Positions 46,071 to 60,000 of a stretch of 64,000 nt of DNA are shown here, one piece after another. The stretch is taken from contig NC_061789.1 in assembly GCF_022458985.1 (NCBI RefSeq), positions 3,575,501-3,639,500 on the forward strand, in the 5' to 3' direction. Position numbers and translations under genes: made by a program. The stretch comes from Mugil cephalus. Taxonomy: Eukaryota; Chordata; Actinopteri; Mugiliformes; Mugilidae. A model generated the notes under the pieces. That model was given only the letters and a program-made list of their open reading frames with translations, had not been told where the DNA came from and did no database searches. Every line of letters starts with the position of its first letter. Position 1 is the first letter of the stretch.

Positions 46071-46097
46071 TTTATGGCCTCCTCTGACCTTTGCCCC
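46071..46097. promoter_or_regulatory. candidate HNF4-type DR1 site with adjacent CDX-like motif upstream of gucy2c
   Basis: TGACCTTTGCCCC at 46085-46097 fits the DR1 element bound by HNF4-type nuclear receptors (inverse of GGGGCAAAGGTCA). TTTATGG at 46071-46077 fits the CDX2 core, with further TTTAT motifs at about 46028 and 46043. It lies about 640 bp before the gucy2c ATG. HNF4 and CDX2 are known activators of mammalian GUCY2C; function here is inferred. Confidence 0.4.
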
Positions 46098-46732
46098 TCT
46101 CACCATGCAAGCTCTCCCCCCCCCCCCACCTCCCCGCCTCTGTAGAGTGTACTACAGTGTTTTTGTAGTTGTTTTCTTTATTTGGCACCAATCTCCTTGA
46201 TTTCATGATTGATATCATAATCTCCAGAACTGGAGGCAACATAGGAATAAAGTTTGGCGTAATCCGGTGGCAGGTCTGAATATGATGTTTACAAATGGGT
46301 TATGATCTGGTGTGTTTCTTTGTGAAGTGTCAGTCCAGATGGAGTGTGGGAGGTTTTTTTTTTTTTTTTTTTTTTCCCTCCCTCTGAGCCATGCACTGAC
46401 TGTCACTTGACGGTTGTTCATTAACGCGTGGAAGACAGGTAGATCGGCATGTCCCAAGGATTATTGAGCCCAGGCTTCACCTAGAAGAACAAGCACTGCC
46501 AAGACTTCTGTTTGTTTTTGGGTTTGGTTTTTTGTCTTCAATCAAAGTTTTCTTGTGAATTTGTTGAAAGTTTTTGGGTTTAACTAGAACTCAAGGGTTT
46601 TGTTCTCTTACCTGGATGTTCGAATAAGAGACGTTGTGACTTTGGCTCAGTCACCGCCGTCTGGATTCATGTCGTCACTGAAAGCTCGCTTCCAGTCTCC
46701 TGTTGGATCTATTGACATGTAGAAAGAAGAAA

Positions 46733-47939
46733 ATGTCCAGGGTCAAGATGTACAGCTCGCACGCTCTTGCTTACCTGTGCGTGTTGATAACGGCGGCGGT
46801 CGGCAACGACATGCTGGACCGTTGTTTGACGAGTAATAAGAAATACACCATGAACGTTGTGTTGCTGGAGGACAACAGCTACGGATGGAGTCGGCCGTTT
46901 GTTCAGGCGGCCGTGGAGCAAGCCATCGAGGTGGACAGGAAGGAGAACATTAAACATGGTATGGACTTAAACTGAGTAATACGAACAGTTAGTAGAATCA
47001 ATGCATGAGGCCGGGGTTAACTTTATGAGGCTGTGTTGCACAACACCAAACAGAGAACCGTGAAATCAAGATGGCTGGTAATGAATGTAATAAATAAAAA
47101 AATAATGAATGCGCTTGAGGATGAGATTTTACCTTTAAACTTAAAATGCTGTCAAAGATGAGGAGGATTTAAAACACTTCATGACTAAATCTGAGTTTTT
47201 ATTTGAATAGAAATACACATCAAACACATCCTCAGTCCTACAAAAATATTTTATTTCAACTTTATGGGCAACAGCTTAAAAAACATTTCTAAAAAAGAAA
47301 AAAAAAAGACTCAGTTTATTCATGAAATTATCTTTTATTTTCAGGTTTTATGAACGGTGTCCGGGCGTGTTTTTATAGAAAAGCTTCTGAGATACTTCTC
47401 AGAACTGAACCTGATTCTGTTCAAATCCGAATAATAAATAATAAACTTTGCTCAATGACTTAAATATGTATTTTCCTACAAAAGGACCCAGAGTTAGAAA
47501 ACAAAAAAACAAAAACACAGGTTATATGAAAAATGTTGTGATACTGATGTATTTAACGTGTGTCTCACTGTAACTTCATCACTCATGCAAAGTATTTACT
47601 GACTGAAACTAACTCTAGGAAACACTTACACATATTAGAAACTAGTTTATTTCAACCGTTTGAAGCTCTTAACCTAGATCTTACCACTTACCGGCCTGGT
47701 TTAAAGAGGTTAAACTATTTCCTCTAAGGTCGATGACTGTCTTCTACCAGTCGTGTGCCAATTTCTTTTTTACAGTTCACAGGAAAGCGAAGGTGTTGAA
47801 TAAAAACATGTTCTTATACAGTTATTCTGTGTAGTTTAGATCTTCACTAAAAGTTTGAGATTAGGCAGGATTATGTGAATTAACCAGAAATTGAATGATA
47901 CACAATGAAAATGATCTCTTTCATAGTTATTTCTGTTAC

Positions 47940-48002
<63 letters not shown>

Positions 48003-51000
48003 CATACAAGGAAATAAACCTATAAAGTAAATATAAGATGCACATACCAAGCATAAGGATATATAAGTTAACAAAATATACATTCATAATATATGTGTCC
48101 TATATGGAGCTGTCCTTTGTCAAACATCCAAATCCTTGACAAGTTCATTTCTGTGTTGCATCGGCTCCTTTAGCTGTTTTCCTTCAGGTTAATCCATATT
48201 CACCGTCTACACGTGACAAACTCACCAAAAAACAAAAACAACAACAACAAAAAAAGAATTTTAATTTTCTTTTTTCGTTGTCGTTGTTGCAGGAGTAGTC
48301 CCATTTAGGTGCACCATAGGCCGCTACAACTCGTTCAGATTATGGCTCCTGAAATTGCGGATATAATCAAAACCTGAACCTCGTGATCTGATCCCCTGAC
48401 ATTTACAAAGCTGAGTAGCAACTGACACTGACTCTGAGACGAACAAATTTAGTTCGAAATTACAGGACGTCCGAGCTAAAAATAAGCAGCTGACGCATTG
48501 GTGTTAAACTTGTCATCTGTTTTCTGCTAAGGCGTCATTTAAATATTCTGTTTATGTGAAAGCTTTGACAGGGATTTACAGTCTGATGGATAATCAGGGC
48601 ATTGCTTCAGTCAAATATGCAGAGCTAAGACTGCAGACTTTTCTTGTTAACATGGCTCATGAATCTGCTGTACATCTCCATGGATACATCTGCATTCAAC
48701 CCATCTCAGTGAGCTTCACTAGGAGCCATGGAGATGAGTTTGAGGAGGTTTGATTCAGGGACCTCAATCGTGGATGCAGAGGGGATTGAAGCAGCTGTTA
48801 ATCTGAACCTGTGTATTATTTGAATTACTTAATATTGAATGCAAAATATATACATATATAGTAAGTTGGGGGGCCCTACTTAATCTCTCCATTAGTTTGG
48901 GGTCCTTGGTCTGAAAAACGTTGAAGACCCCTGTTCTGTATAAATGTGCTAACAGGCAACATGTGAGTATCCTAATACATTCCCGTGATGAAATGTCCAT
49001 CTTTTCTCTAACAAACCGTCCCTCAGACGTAGTGCATGAGTCATTTTTGTCAATTATTTCCTTTATGATGTCCAGCCACCGGTTCCGAGTAGGAGATTGA
49101 AGCTAAGAAGTATGTTTGCAAAATTAGCGATCTTCCACCTTTGGTCATTTTCAAGAAAACAGTCGCCCCCCCCCCCTTTTTTTTTTACATTTATTTGCAT
49201 CATCATTCCCTGTAGCACTGTTCAGATTGTTCAGAAGTACCATCTGACCAAGAACAGTCTAATTACCCAGATGTGTTTTTGTCAGTTTTATCCAGGACTC
49301 ATCTGGAGGTAACTTGGTACAACCAACTGTCCCAACTCCAGTATGACCGTCCTGCATCATCCCGTCCATAATTTACAACTAAACCCATCAAGTACAAACT
49401 TTCAAGTTGTCAAAATGGTTAACAGCTTTATTATTCATCAAGTGCTGCAGAAAAATGAACTGCGTTAATGTTGATAGCCCTAGTAAATACATAAACCAGG
49501 TATTCATCCAGTCATCCATCCACCTACTGCACCTTTAATTAAATTGATTTTAGAACAACAGCCAGTCTAGTATTAACTACTAACTTCATGAATTCATTAT
49601 TTTTTTTGTTATGTTTAGTTTTTCAGAAGCTACAATCTAATCAAACTCCAGTGTAAAATAAATGATTGACATTTAAAGACCATACTTTCTACCAGTCGCC
49701 GATAATGTCAGCCTAATCTAATCAAAGCCATCCCAAAGAGATTAACGAGTCCTTTTTTTATATCAACAACTCTTATCTTTTTAATTTTTTGTTTCCATAA
49801 CTCAAGGCCTAAACTTCACGCTGACGGCCAACTACAACGGGTTCAACACCACCGTGTACAACCGGCAGGGCTGTGGCAGCAGCACCTGCGAGGGGGTGGC
49901 CATCCTCAAACTGCTAACTGTGAGTGTGGACGAATTAAAAAGTTTTCGTTGTGGTGTGGTGTGGTGGTGTGGTCGTGGTGGTGTGTTATTTTAAGGTTTA
50001 TCAGCCATAAAATCTGTTCTGCGATTCTGCGGATGCTGGTTTGACAGCAATTACAAGTTCCCCTTTTTGTGGTTGGACTTTATTGTCCCTATATTACTTT
50101 TTAACAGGAGCAGTCACATATTTATTGCTGCATGACAGCATTATAGTAGACACAAATTAAGCATTTAGCCTAAATTAATTATTTATTTGTCTTGTTTCAC
50201 AAATCTTGCTGCTGTTGAAACTAAAACGGCCCACTGGTGAAATGGATTCTGGGCAATGTAGGAAACAACAGCTCGAATGGCTGCATGAATGAATGAATGA
50301 ATGAATGAATATAGCAGTAATGTTGTTAATAACATCGGTGTGACCGTGCTGTGACTCTCTGCAGAGTAGCAATGAAGTTGGATGCGTCATGCTTGGTCCG
50401 TCCTGCACTTACGCCACATTCCAGCTGGTAGAGTAAGTATAACTCTCTATACATTATATGTATACAAAAAAAAGGAGACTGCTATTCCTACTACGATTAA
50501 TAATAAGTAAAACAAACAAACAAAAAACAAGAGCAAGTAAACAGAGCAATGGCAAGCAATACGCAAGTTTAAATGAACAAAACAGAACAACAGAAACAAG
50601 GACAGAAGGGAAGAAAAGATATAGAGTTAGAATGGATGGGGACCAGAATGGTTTTCATCTGCAGGGGAATTGAGTTCAGGTTGGTTTGTTTGTGAAAACT
50701 GACTGTTTTACAAATGTTATCTGTTGCGTTAATAGATCTGATCATCGCGTGATGTTGATCAGAATGACTTTATTAGTCCTTTATTTGGGGAAAATGCTTT
50801 TCGTTACAGCAACTCCTACCCAGACTTTACAAGTGTTCAGAACAAAGAGCAATGCAGGGAATAAAAATATGTAAGAATAAGTAGGAACTTAGAATAAGAA
50901 TATACACATCACTTTAAAATATATATATATAAATACTCTATAGTAGCATTGAGTATGGGGAAATTATTGCACATAGTGAGTCCAGACTACATTAAATATG

Positions 51001-54000
51001 TAAGGAAATCTGTACAAGTACATGAAGTGAACATGAGTCATTGCACAGAATATCTCCCTTCCTCACTGGAACCACATGTTCTTGTTTATTTCTTGGTCTC
51101 GGCCCTGATGTTAGTTTAGAGACAAAGCTCAGGTTTTAAATGAGTCTTGAAAACATGGTAATTTCACCGCTGTGCTGTTTGATCTGATTTCCACTCGCTC
51201 AGTAATCCCCGACGCAATGAAGAGGCCAAACGTACGTGCTAGCTAAGAGACTGTCCGTTAATTATCTACAGGTGGATGATATCAGGCCAGAAATTCATTT
51301 GGGACAAAGCACAGAGGAGAAGGTCGGGGGTACGGTCACTACTCTGTTTATTTTGATTCTCATCTTCTCATTTGTCTGTTGTGTGTCTCAGTGAAGAAAT
51401 CGGCTTGCGTCTGAGCATCCCCATCATCTCTGCCGGCAGCTTCGGCCTCTCGTGCGACTTTAAGCCCAAACTGACCCGGATTCTGCCCCCGGCGAGAAAG
51501 GTCTCTGACTTTCTCGTCAACTTTATGAACGAGTCGCTGCCGTTTAAGAAAGTGTGGAGCAACGTGTACGTCTACAAGATGTCCACTAACGCGTCCGAGG
51601 ACTGTTTCTGGTGAGCCAGCGCTTACACGTAAAACTGATTTGCTGCTTTAGCGTGAGCTCCTGCTTTTTGGATTCATCTCTTTGGTTTTTTGGCCACAGG
51701 TACATCAACGCACTGGAAGCACCTTCCGCCAAGTTTGCCTCAGGTACAAATAGAGAGATGCTGCGAACAGAGAAAGACCTGATAGAAGCTCTGACGTCCA
51801 AGAAAAGACACAGCAACAGTGAGTTTTTCATGTTGTTCCCGCGGCCGTTCTGGTGCTCGCCAAATAGCTGGCGTAGTTTTTTTTTTTATCTTTATGCTGC
51901 CATAGTTTCTATTTTTATTGCTCCTGAACCAAAGAGTTGTCAAACTTTATTTCGTTGTTTTTCACCAGACGATGACAATAAAGCTTATTTTTTCTTATTA
52001 TTATTATAATTTTCGACTAAATAATAAAATCATTTTCTTAGCAGCACGGATAAAGAACTCCACAGTCATCTACTTTCAGTTCACTTATATTCAGTTAAAT
52101 TCATTATTAAGGATTTTATTTTTCCGTTTTGTGCCAGAGCATCTGTGCGTATACTTTACATACAGTTCACACACCCAGCAACATAAAAACACAGGCAATA
52201 CACCACACACACAACACATCCAACGTACCAGACGTAGGAGATAAAAGAACTTGATAAAATAACCTGCAAAGCAGAGTCGACTAAGAATCAATTAGAAATT
52301 AAGATTAAAAAGTATCTGATCATCTTGCAAAAAGTGCAGTACTTGTACTCTCAATTTATGGTACATGAAATTAGGGGTGCACCCATTGATCGATCAGCGC
52401 CGATTTCCTTACTTCTGCAGGATCGGCGATCGGCCGATTCTTTGATGTGAAACCGATCTTATCTACCGATCTTATCTACCTCCGCAAAAGTCTGAAAGTC
52501 AGCCACTGTCCCCTGCTGCTCTGCCGTGAGAGACATGGCCGACTGACGGGCCCGCCCACCGGGTCAGGTCACGTCCGCACGCTCTGCACAACGTGCCACC
52601 GGTTACCCGGAGCTGTAGTCTACTGTATGAAGTGCACAATGAAATCCTTGAATGAGAACATTGAGAAGTAGCAGCAGCTCGTTCAGCTATCTGAGATTCC
52701 CATCGACAGGAGCCAGAACCCACTGGAAGCTCCACGAAAATCGTTTCCCTCATCTTCTTCCACTTGCCCGAGTCTTATCTCTCTGCCCGTGCACAGGCAT
52801 TAAAAAGCGACCGTCTGTTTAGCTCGGCTGGACATGTAATAGATGACAAAAGAAGTCGCCTGTCTGGTGAAAAGGCAGAAATGTTTTTGTTAATCAAGAA
52901 AAACCTGCCATTAATGCAAGTGACTGCAAAAAGTCAGTGAAAACAACTTACTTGTATCATGCTAATTCTTGTTATTACCTGTTGACTTTTGAAAATTACA
53001 AATGCTGCACTTTATTTTAGATTAATATTTTAACATTTAAATAGCCACAAAGCTGCTGCGTTTGGGCATTTTTTTCTTTTTGCACCTCAAGGAAACCAAA
53101 AACACAGGACACATGGTGGTTGCTAAGTTGTTTTTTTGATATTTATTTTAAGTTTAATATTTTATTAACTACCTCAAACCTTGTGATTCCCTTTATTTGT
53201 AAAAGCAAAAACTGCTGTGCACTTTATTTTTGGTAAGAGGTTCAAAACAAGTCTGCAATATGAGAAAAATGAAAGACTAAAGGAGCTGATATAATTTAGT
53301 ACAATAGACAGCCATGCTGTGCAACAAGTTTGTATTGGCAGGTATTGTTTGTTTTTCATTAAAATGCAGGTCAGGCTTTTTAAAAATCGGTGATCGGCCA
53401 GAAAACTGCAATTGGTGCACCCCTATATGAAATAAAACCGTACAAAATCATACTTCACAGTATTGTCACTGTAATTCATCATGCCGTATTCTAATGTGAG
53501 CGAGTACAGACAGAATAATTTCACATCTCTGTGAATTATGTAGTTCTTCTTCTTTGCATAAAAATCAACCTCTGCGGTTTGGTTATTGTACATTCACTTG
53601 AAAGGTTAGCTTAGCATTGCTATGTCACTAGCACTAAAGCTACAAGCATCCTGACAAAAGTTTATCTGGAAAAATAAACCAACTCCCCGAATGTCTTGAT
53701 TTCACTGTAAAAAAATAAAAATAAAGTCACTAGGTTAGCTAGGTAGCCACTGAGGTAGCTAGCTAGCTGCCTGGACCTCTTCTAAAAAAACTATGTTGTG
53801 GTGTGAAATCCCAAAATATATATATATAATTTTTTTTTAAAAAAAAACCTCACCAAACTACCAGAAATCTGCAGCGTATCATCACATCTACAGCTAAGCA
53901 CAGGTGTTACAGGCAACTGTATATTAATATCGTGGTATATTTAGCAAATTATACCTTAAAATGTTAAAAAGTTTACTATAATGAAGAAACATGATATTGT

Positions 54001-57000
54001 ACGGTAGTTTTTTTTTTACAGTTTTGTGTTTGTTTGACATTGCTTTTGCCATATTGTGTTTTGATGTTGCAGTAATTTTTTGTAAAAGAACATTTATGAA
54101 GTTTAACTCCACCGGAGATTTTAGTTATTTCACAACTGCACCGATGCTCAGGTTTAAACAGTTTTAGTGGCTCTGACTTTAGCTTTACTTTGGTAACTCC
54201 ACGCGTGTTTAATTTAGAGCAGGTCTAATAAGTTTTAATTTATAGAGTAAAATAACTCAGCGTCCGCTGAATGGATTGCAGGAGCGTTTACATTTTTCTA
54301 CAGACATTAATGAACATTAATCTCAGACACTAACAACATTCACAGCTGTACTTTAACACGTTGGAACATGACGTCTCGTTTTTCCTCCACATTTTGTTGT
54401 AAACAGCAGGTTAGGGTAATTGTATGGTACGATAGCTTCAGCCCTAAAATTCACTTCTTTGAAGCTGCTATTTCTTCTATAAATAAACTCTGATTTCTTT
54501 CGTCCTTTCTTTCAGTTTTCATCTTATGTGGGAGCGTTGACAACGTAGTTTCAATAAAGAATAAGGCCGGTCACATTAGCGAAGACATCATGTTCATTCT
54601 TCTCGATGTTTACAAGTAAGCTGATGTGTTAACCACTTCTCCAGCTGTGTGACATTTTAAGTTAAGGAATTAAAGTGACCCCTTTACCCTCGTAGCCCTG
54701 AGTATTATGTCAACGAAACATCTGCCGCGGGTATGCAGAACGTCCTGGTTATCACTCTGCCGCAGAGGAACTACGTCTACAGCTCCCACTCCCACTCATA
54801 CAACGACACGGTGAGCCACACCTCCGGCACACAGTCATTTATTTGTTATAAACATAATAAAAGACGTGTGTGTTATTCTGCCGGGACAGATAAATGACTA
54901 TGTGGCTGGATATCATGATGGAGCGCTGCTGTTTGGAAAGGTGCTCAGAGAGAGGATGCTCAGTCAGAGAAAGAAGACGGTGCGTCTGAGAGACAACCCG
55001 TTCGGAAACGTCTCCTTTGACGGTGGGTGTGGTTGGTTAGAGATACAAGAGATAAAACTAAAACTTTTAACTCAGACAGAAGCTGAATCATCAGGAAGAT
55101 TTCCAGTTTGATCAGTGGCTTTGTTCAAGACAAAATGGCAAAATAGATTTAAAGTGCACTACAAAATAAATTCTGTAAGTACTTTTTTTTTCATTAGAAT
55201 TTTGTTAAAAATAATAATCTGAATTCTGAGTTTGAGCTCAGATTTTTTTGAAAAATAAAACAAAAGTCTGAAATTAAACTCTAAATTCATGTGACTTATA
55301 CAAAAAAATTAAGATTAAATTCAGAAAATTTATAAGAGAAAAAAATCAGAATTGTGAAAAGAAATCCAAGAATTCAAGAAATTCTATGAAAATTTGAATT
55401 TTGGAAATTTAAACTCATGATTATGAGAATTTTGACAAAGATATGGTAATTCTGAATTAAAAAAAATCAGGAGTTTAATCTCAGACCCAAAACTATTAAA
55501 TCTTAAAGAATGTAGATTCATTAATGTAGGAGAAGAAAATCTTAATTATTAAACTCTCGATTTATGCTCATAAATATGAGAAAAAAGAAATAATTAAAAA
55601 TTTTGTGAAAAAAGTAATGTGTCAAAAACAAAACATTGTATTTGTGAATATAAACTGGGATTTTGATAAAACTTTAGTTTAGAAAAGCTTTAGTTTAAAC
55701 TAAGAGTATATAAAACCAGAATTCAGGGATAGAAAAATTAAAAAGCGAGTACTGAATTTAAATACAAATATCAGAAAAAAGAAAAAAATTAATGCTAAAC
55801 ATTTTAAGAGAAACATAAAATCAAGAGAAATAAAGTTCGGAAAGAGTTTGAAGTCGCAATCTTAAGAAAAAAAAACTAGTTCGGGATCAAGAATGTAAAG
55901 ATTTACTTGTTGAATTATATTTTTAAACTTTTTATAAACTGATTTTCTCTTTGCTAACTCAACACTGACTCTCGTCCTGTTCTGTGTAAAACGAGAATCA
56001 TCTCAGAGCGTTGCATCACTCCTCACGCTGGTTTTATGGTCGGTTTTATTGGCGTCTGCTGACCCACATACCAACTGATTTGTCAGCGCAGATGCTTCAA
56101 CTCCTGAATTTTGTCCTCAGTTTACTTCACGGGAAAAAGGCTCAAAGCAACAATGAGCGACTCTGGTTCAGCTTTCAACCACTTTTTTTGAGAAAATGCT
56201 TGGTGCTCGCTAAGGTCCTGCACACTTCCTGCAACACCAGAGACATTTTTACAGACATTTACATGCTACATGAGATTAGATTATGTCATTTTAATAGTCG
56301 CTCATGAATTCAAGTTATTGTTCCAAGCAAAACGATCATTTAATGGTTCTATCTTCTCTGAAATTGTTTAATTAACCACTTTTCATTCATTCAGAAAATT
56401 ACCGGTAGATGATCAACAATGTCAGACATATTGAGTTAATTTTTTTTAACTTTGTGTATTTCTTCGAGCAGGAATGGGAGGACACTATGTGCTCGATGAA
56501 TACGGCGACAGAGACGTCAACTTCTCCGTGATTTACACATCTACTCTCACTGGGAAGGTGAGACCGTGCTGTCCATTCGACCGTCAGCTCAGTCGGTGTC
56601 ATCGCAAACCTCTGATTTACTTCATATGTCTGTCTCCCTCCAGTACGAAACGCTGCTGGTGTTCGATACATCGAAGAATGGAACCATCACGGTGACTGAA
56701 AACCCTAACCTGATTTGGAGAGGGTCTGTCCTACCCCTGGACAGGCCAGATAGTCAAGACGGTAATCTGCATGAATTATTTAGCGATAACGCCCCCAGGC
56801 ATAGATTAAAATGCTTATTGTAAATGCTGTTGTGTGTTTGCTTTCAGGCTTAGACATCCAGGATGTGACTTTGATCGTTCTGAGCCTCAGTGTTGTCGTG
56901 GTGACCGTCATCGCTCTCATCTTCTACAGGTAAACAGCAAAACACATGTGAATGTTCAATGTCGTATCTTAGCGTAATAAAAGCTCATTTTTGTCCCACA

Positions 57001-60000
57001 AATATGCCCCTGTTCTCGTCACGTATGTGTTCACGGTTTGTGTTGTCAGGCAGAACAGAAAAGAGCGACGCATTCAGAAGAAGTGGTCTCACATCGAGCC
57101 ACACCTGATAGCTCCTCTGGATGAGAGGGAGGTCTCTCTGAAGGTAAACATCAGCTCCTGGATGTAACTCAGAACTGAGTTGGAGCGAGAAACCTGTGAA
57201 AAAAATCCAAATTCAGCAGTAAAAAAGATTGAATTGCAAGAAAAATTTTGTACCCTCTACATTTTTGCATTTTATTTTCATTTTTTCATTTAATAAACTT
57301 GAATCATCTTCCTTACGTTACTGATTTGAATCATGAAACATCATTAGATCATCACATTTAGGCCGGTTTGATGTTATTTAGACCAAATTTAACTGAAGGT
57401 CAATGGAAACTCATGAAACTGGGCATCCAGGTCTGCAGCTGTTCACAAATGTGTGTTTATGTAACAGATTGATGAAGATAAGAGGAAGGACAGTACGTAC
57501 TTCTCCTCCAGAGGCCGCTACGACAAAAAGGTACCGGCATTACAGCTCCTTAATAATCTCTTTATGTAGTTGTAAAAGGATTCAATAGAAGGAGATGATT
57601 GTGACAAAACTTATTTCTGTGTATTTTGCAGCCCGTCATCTTGAAAGAGCTGAAACGCAACGATGGAGACTTCACCGACGACCAGAAAATAGAGCTCAAC
57701 ACTGTGAGATCCGTCCGTGGTTCATCCAGATGTAATAAATTTGAATGAAACTAGACTGTTAACCTTCCCTGTCACTTCCCGCTCTCTTTCACGTTTTTGT
57801 TTTCAGCTGATGCGCATTGACTACTACAACCTGACTAAGTTTTATGGCACGGTGAAGTTTGAATATGGCGTGTTTGGGGTGTTTGAGCTTTGTCAGCGAG
57901 GCTCCCTCAGGGTAAGACAACCTCGACCAATTTGAAATGTCTAATAATTTATTGCACTGGCATAGTTGATGCATCTCCATCCTAGCCGTCTGAAAGTCTC
58001 TATTAATGCACATTTTTCTTTTTAATTAAACGTTATTTTGAGTTTAAGTAAAGTATTTAAGTAAAGTAATAACAAGGTAAATGTCATATGCACACACAGA
58101 ATGCAACTTTGACCATTTCTGCTGTAATGTTTATTATCTCATGTTGTTTATAACGGTGGCCTCTTTCCTGCACGCTCACAATGGCTTTACTGTTCTCTTG
58201 ATAAGTTTTGGACGCTCAGTTTAAAGAACACTAGTTAGTGTGTGTACATGGAAACACGCAACCTGGTTAACTGTTCAACACGTTCATTTAATAAAAGTAA
58301 TAAAAGTGTCGACACTTTTTTTTTTATCTGATTGTCTTTTCTTTTCAGTACATTCTAAATGACAGGATATCGTACCCTGATGAAACCTTCATGGACATGG
58401 AGTTTAAGATATCGGTCATGTACGACATAGCAAAGGTAAGAAGCTTTTGTCAGTATGTAATTAGTTTGCACATTTTTCTAAAAACCAGTCATTTGTTCAT
58501 ATCTGTGAGTTGCATGAGTCAGTGAATCCAAGTTTCCAGTATCTGCTGTGAGCTCCTTGTTACTAAGTGTTTCTGGTAACTGCTGATCCGTGTCTACAAC
58601 AGTTTGGAGGAATTTTAGCCCATTCCTTAAAACTGAACCACTTCAGTTCTGAGATGTTGGTGGGTTTACTCTCATGAACTGATTCAGGTCCTTAAAACAA
58701 CATTTCCATTGGATTAAGGTCAGCATTCTGACTTGGCCATTCCTAAACATTCATCTTGCTCTTCTTTAACAGTTCTTTTTGTAGCCACATATTTAAACTC
58801 ATTAAGGTTTAGGGCTTTCATTAATTTTAAGAAATGGTAAAATAATATTATATGCAGATGACACCACTTGTTATCTTGTAGGATCACTTACGTCTGTCCT
58901 TGGGCTCTTCCTCCTTGACCCAGTTTCTCTTCACATTCATCTCACGGACACGTGTCCTGACTTTTTCTTTTAGAGTTCACTGGTAGAATTCAGAATTAAT
59001 TTATTATTATTATTTATTTTTTTGGGTAGGGACCATGCACATTGATGAACAAACAATATAGAAGAACATTGTTTAAATAAATATGTCGGATTATAGCACA
59101 GCTGCTAATTTTCATCTGCAGTCCCTAATAAATATATAAAATACAGATGGCAGTGCACTACACAGTCAGGATAAAACAATACAATAAAGAAATAAAATAC
59201 GGATCACAGTTCACAGTCAAGATAAAAACGATACAACAGTATCGAAACAATACAATAGATAATTCATTCAAGTCATTCAAGTAAACCCAAGTCCGGTCAG
59301 TGAAGATATTGTTTGAGGTTTCCTTTAAAGGATAAGTATGTATGAGTATTCCCTTATTGTGGACTGGTTCATCATTGATGACAAGATACAGCAGAGCAGG
59401 CCCAAACCCGGACATTAGCTCCACCTCATGTTTTATGGAGGGACGAGGTTCTGTTGGTTCATCTCCAAACATGACGATGTCTCTCATTCAAACCAAACTA
59501 TTCTACTTTGGTCTCATCCGTCCACTAAACATTGTCCCAATAGTCTGATTTGTCCACATGATGTTTAGAAATGTTCTTTTTGGAGAGAGAGCAGTGGCTT
59601 TGTCCATCACACCATGGTTGTTGAGTGGTAGAAGTTCCCCTGGGTTCCTCTGGGACCTCCCAGACTATTATGGAGTGATCTTTGTTGGTGGACCACTCCT
59701 GTGGAGGGGAACAGTCGTCTTCAATCTGTCTGTTTGGCGGATTATTTATGGCTTCCAAACTCTTTAGAGATGGATTTCGAAACTTTTCCAGCCTTGATGA
59801 GCAACAACAACTGTTTCTCTGTGTATGTCTACAGGGCATGTCGTACCTCCACTCCAGTAACGTCGGAGTCCACGGGCGTCTCAAGTCCACCAAGTGTGTG
59901 GTAGACAACCGCATGGTGGTCAAGATCACCGACTATGGCTGCCACACCATCCTGAAGCCTGGCAGAGGTGAGTTTTCCAGCACTTATTACTTGCCGCGTT

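Larger units (their letters stand above)
41110..46732. other. intergenic region upstream of gucy2c
   Basis: 5.6 kb with no supported intact gene. It carries a SINE-like element (41215-41570), retroelement tails (42158-42330), a CTAAA/AGCTA-rich degenerate block (42520-42990), Tc1-like relics (44275-44520, 45365-45840), and C12 and T22 homopolymers (46116-46127, 46354-46375) near the presumed gucy2c promoter. Confidence 0.6.

Noticed and set aside
46703..46732. Upstream extension of the gucy2c frame (Leu-Asp-Leu-Leu-Thr-Cys-Arg...)
   Set aside because: It begins at TTG, not ATG; the first in-frame ATG at 46733 precedes a suitable signal peptide.
47836..48087. Minus-strand frames with a Tyr-Leu-Ser-Ile ladder
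   Set aside because: Pure product of the GATA microsatellite.
59158..59929. Minus-strand frames of 109 and 134 residues as a possible gene
   Set aside because: Transposase-like fragments of the Tc1 relic, interrupted by a foreign insertion and running into antisense of a gucy2c exon; not an intact gene.
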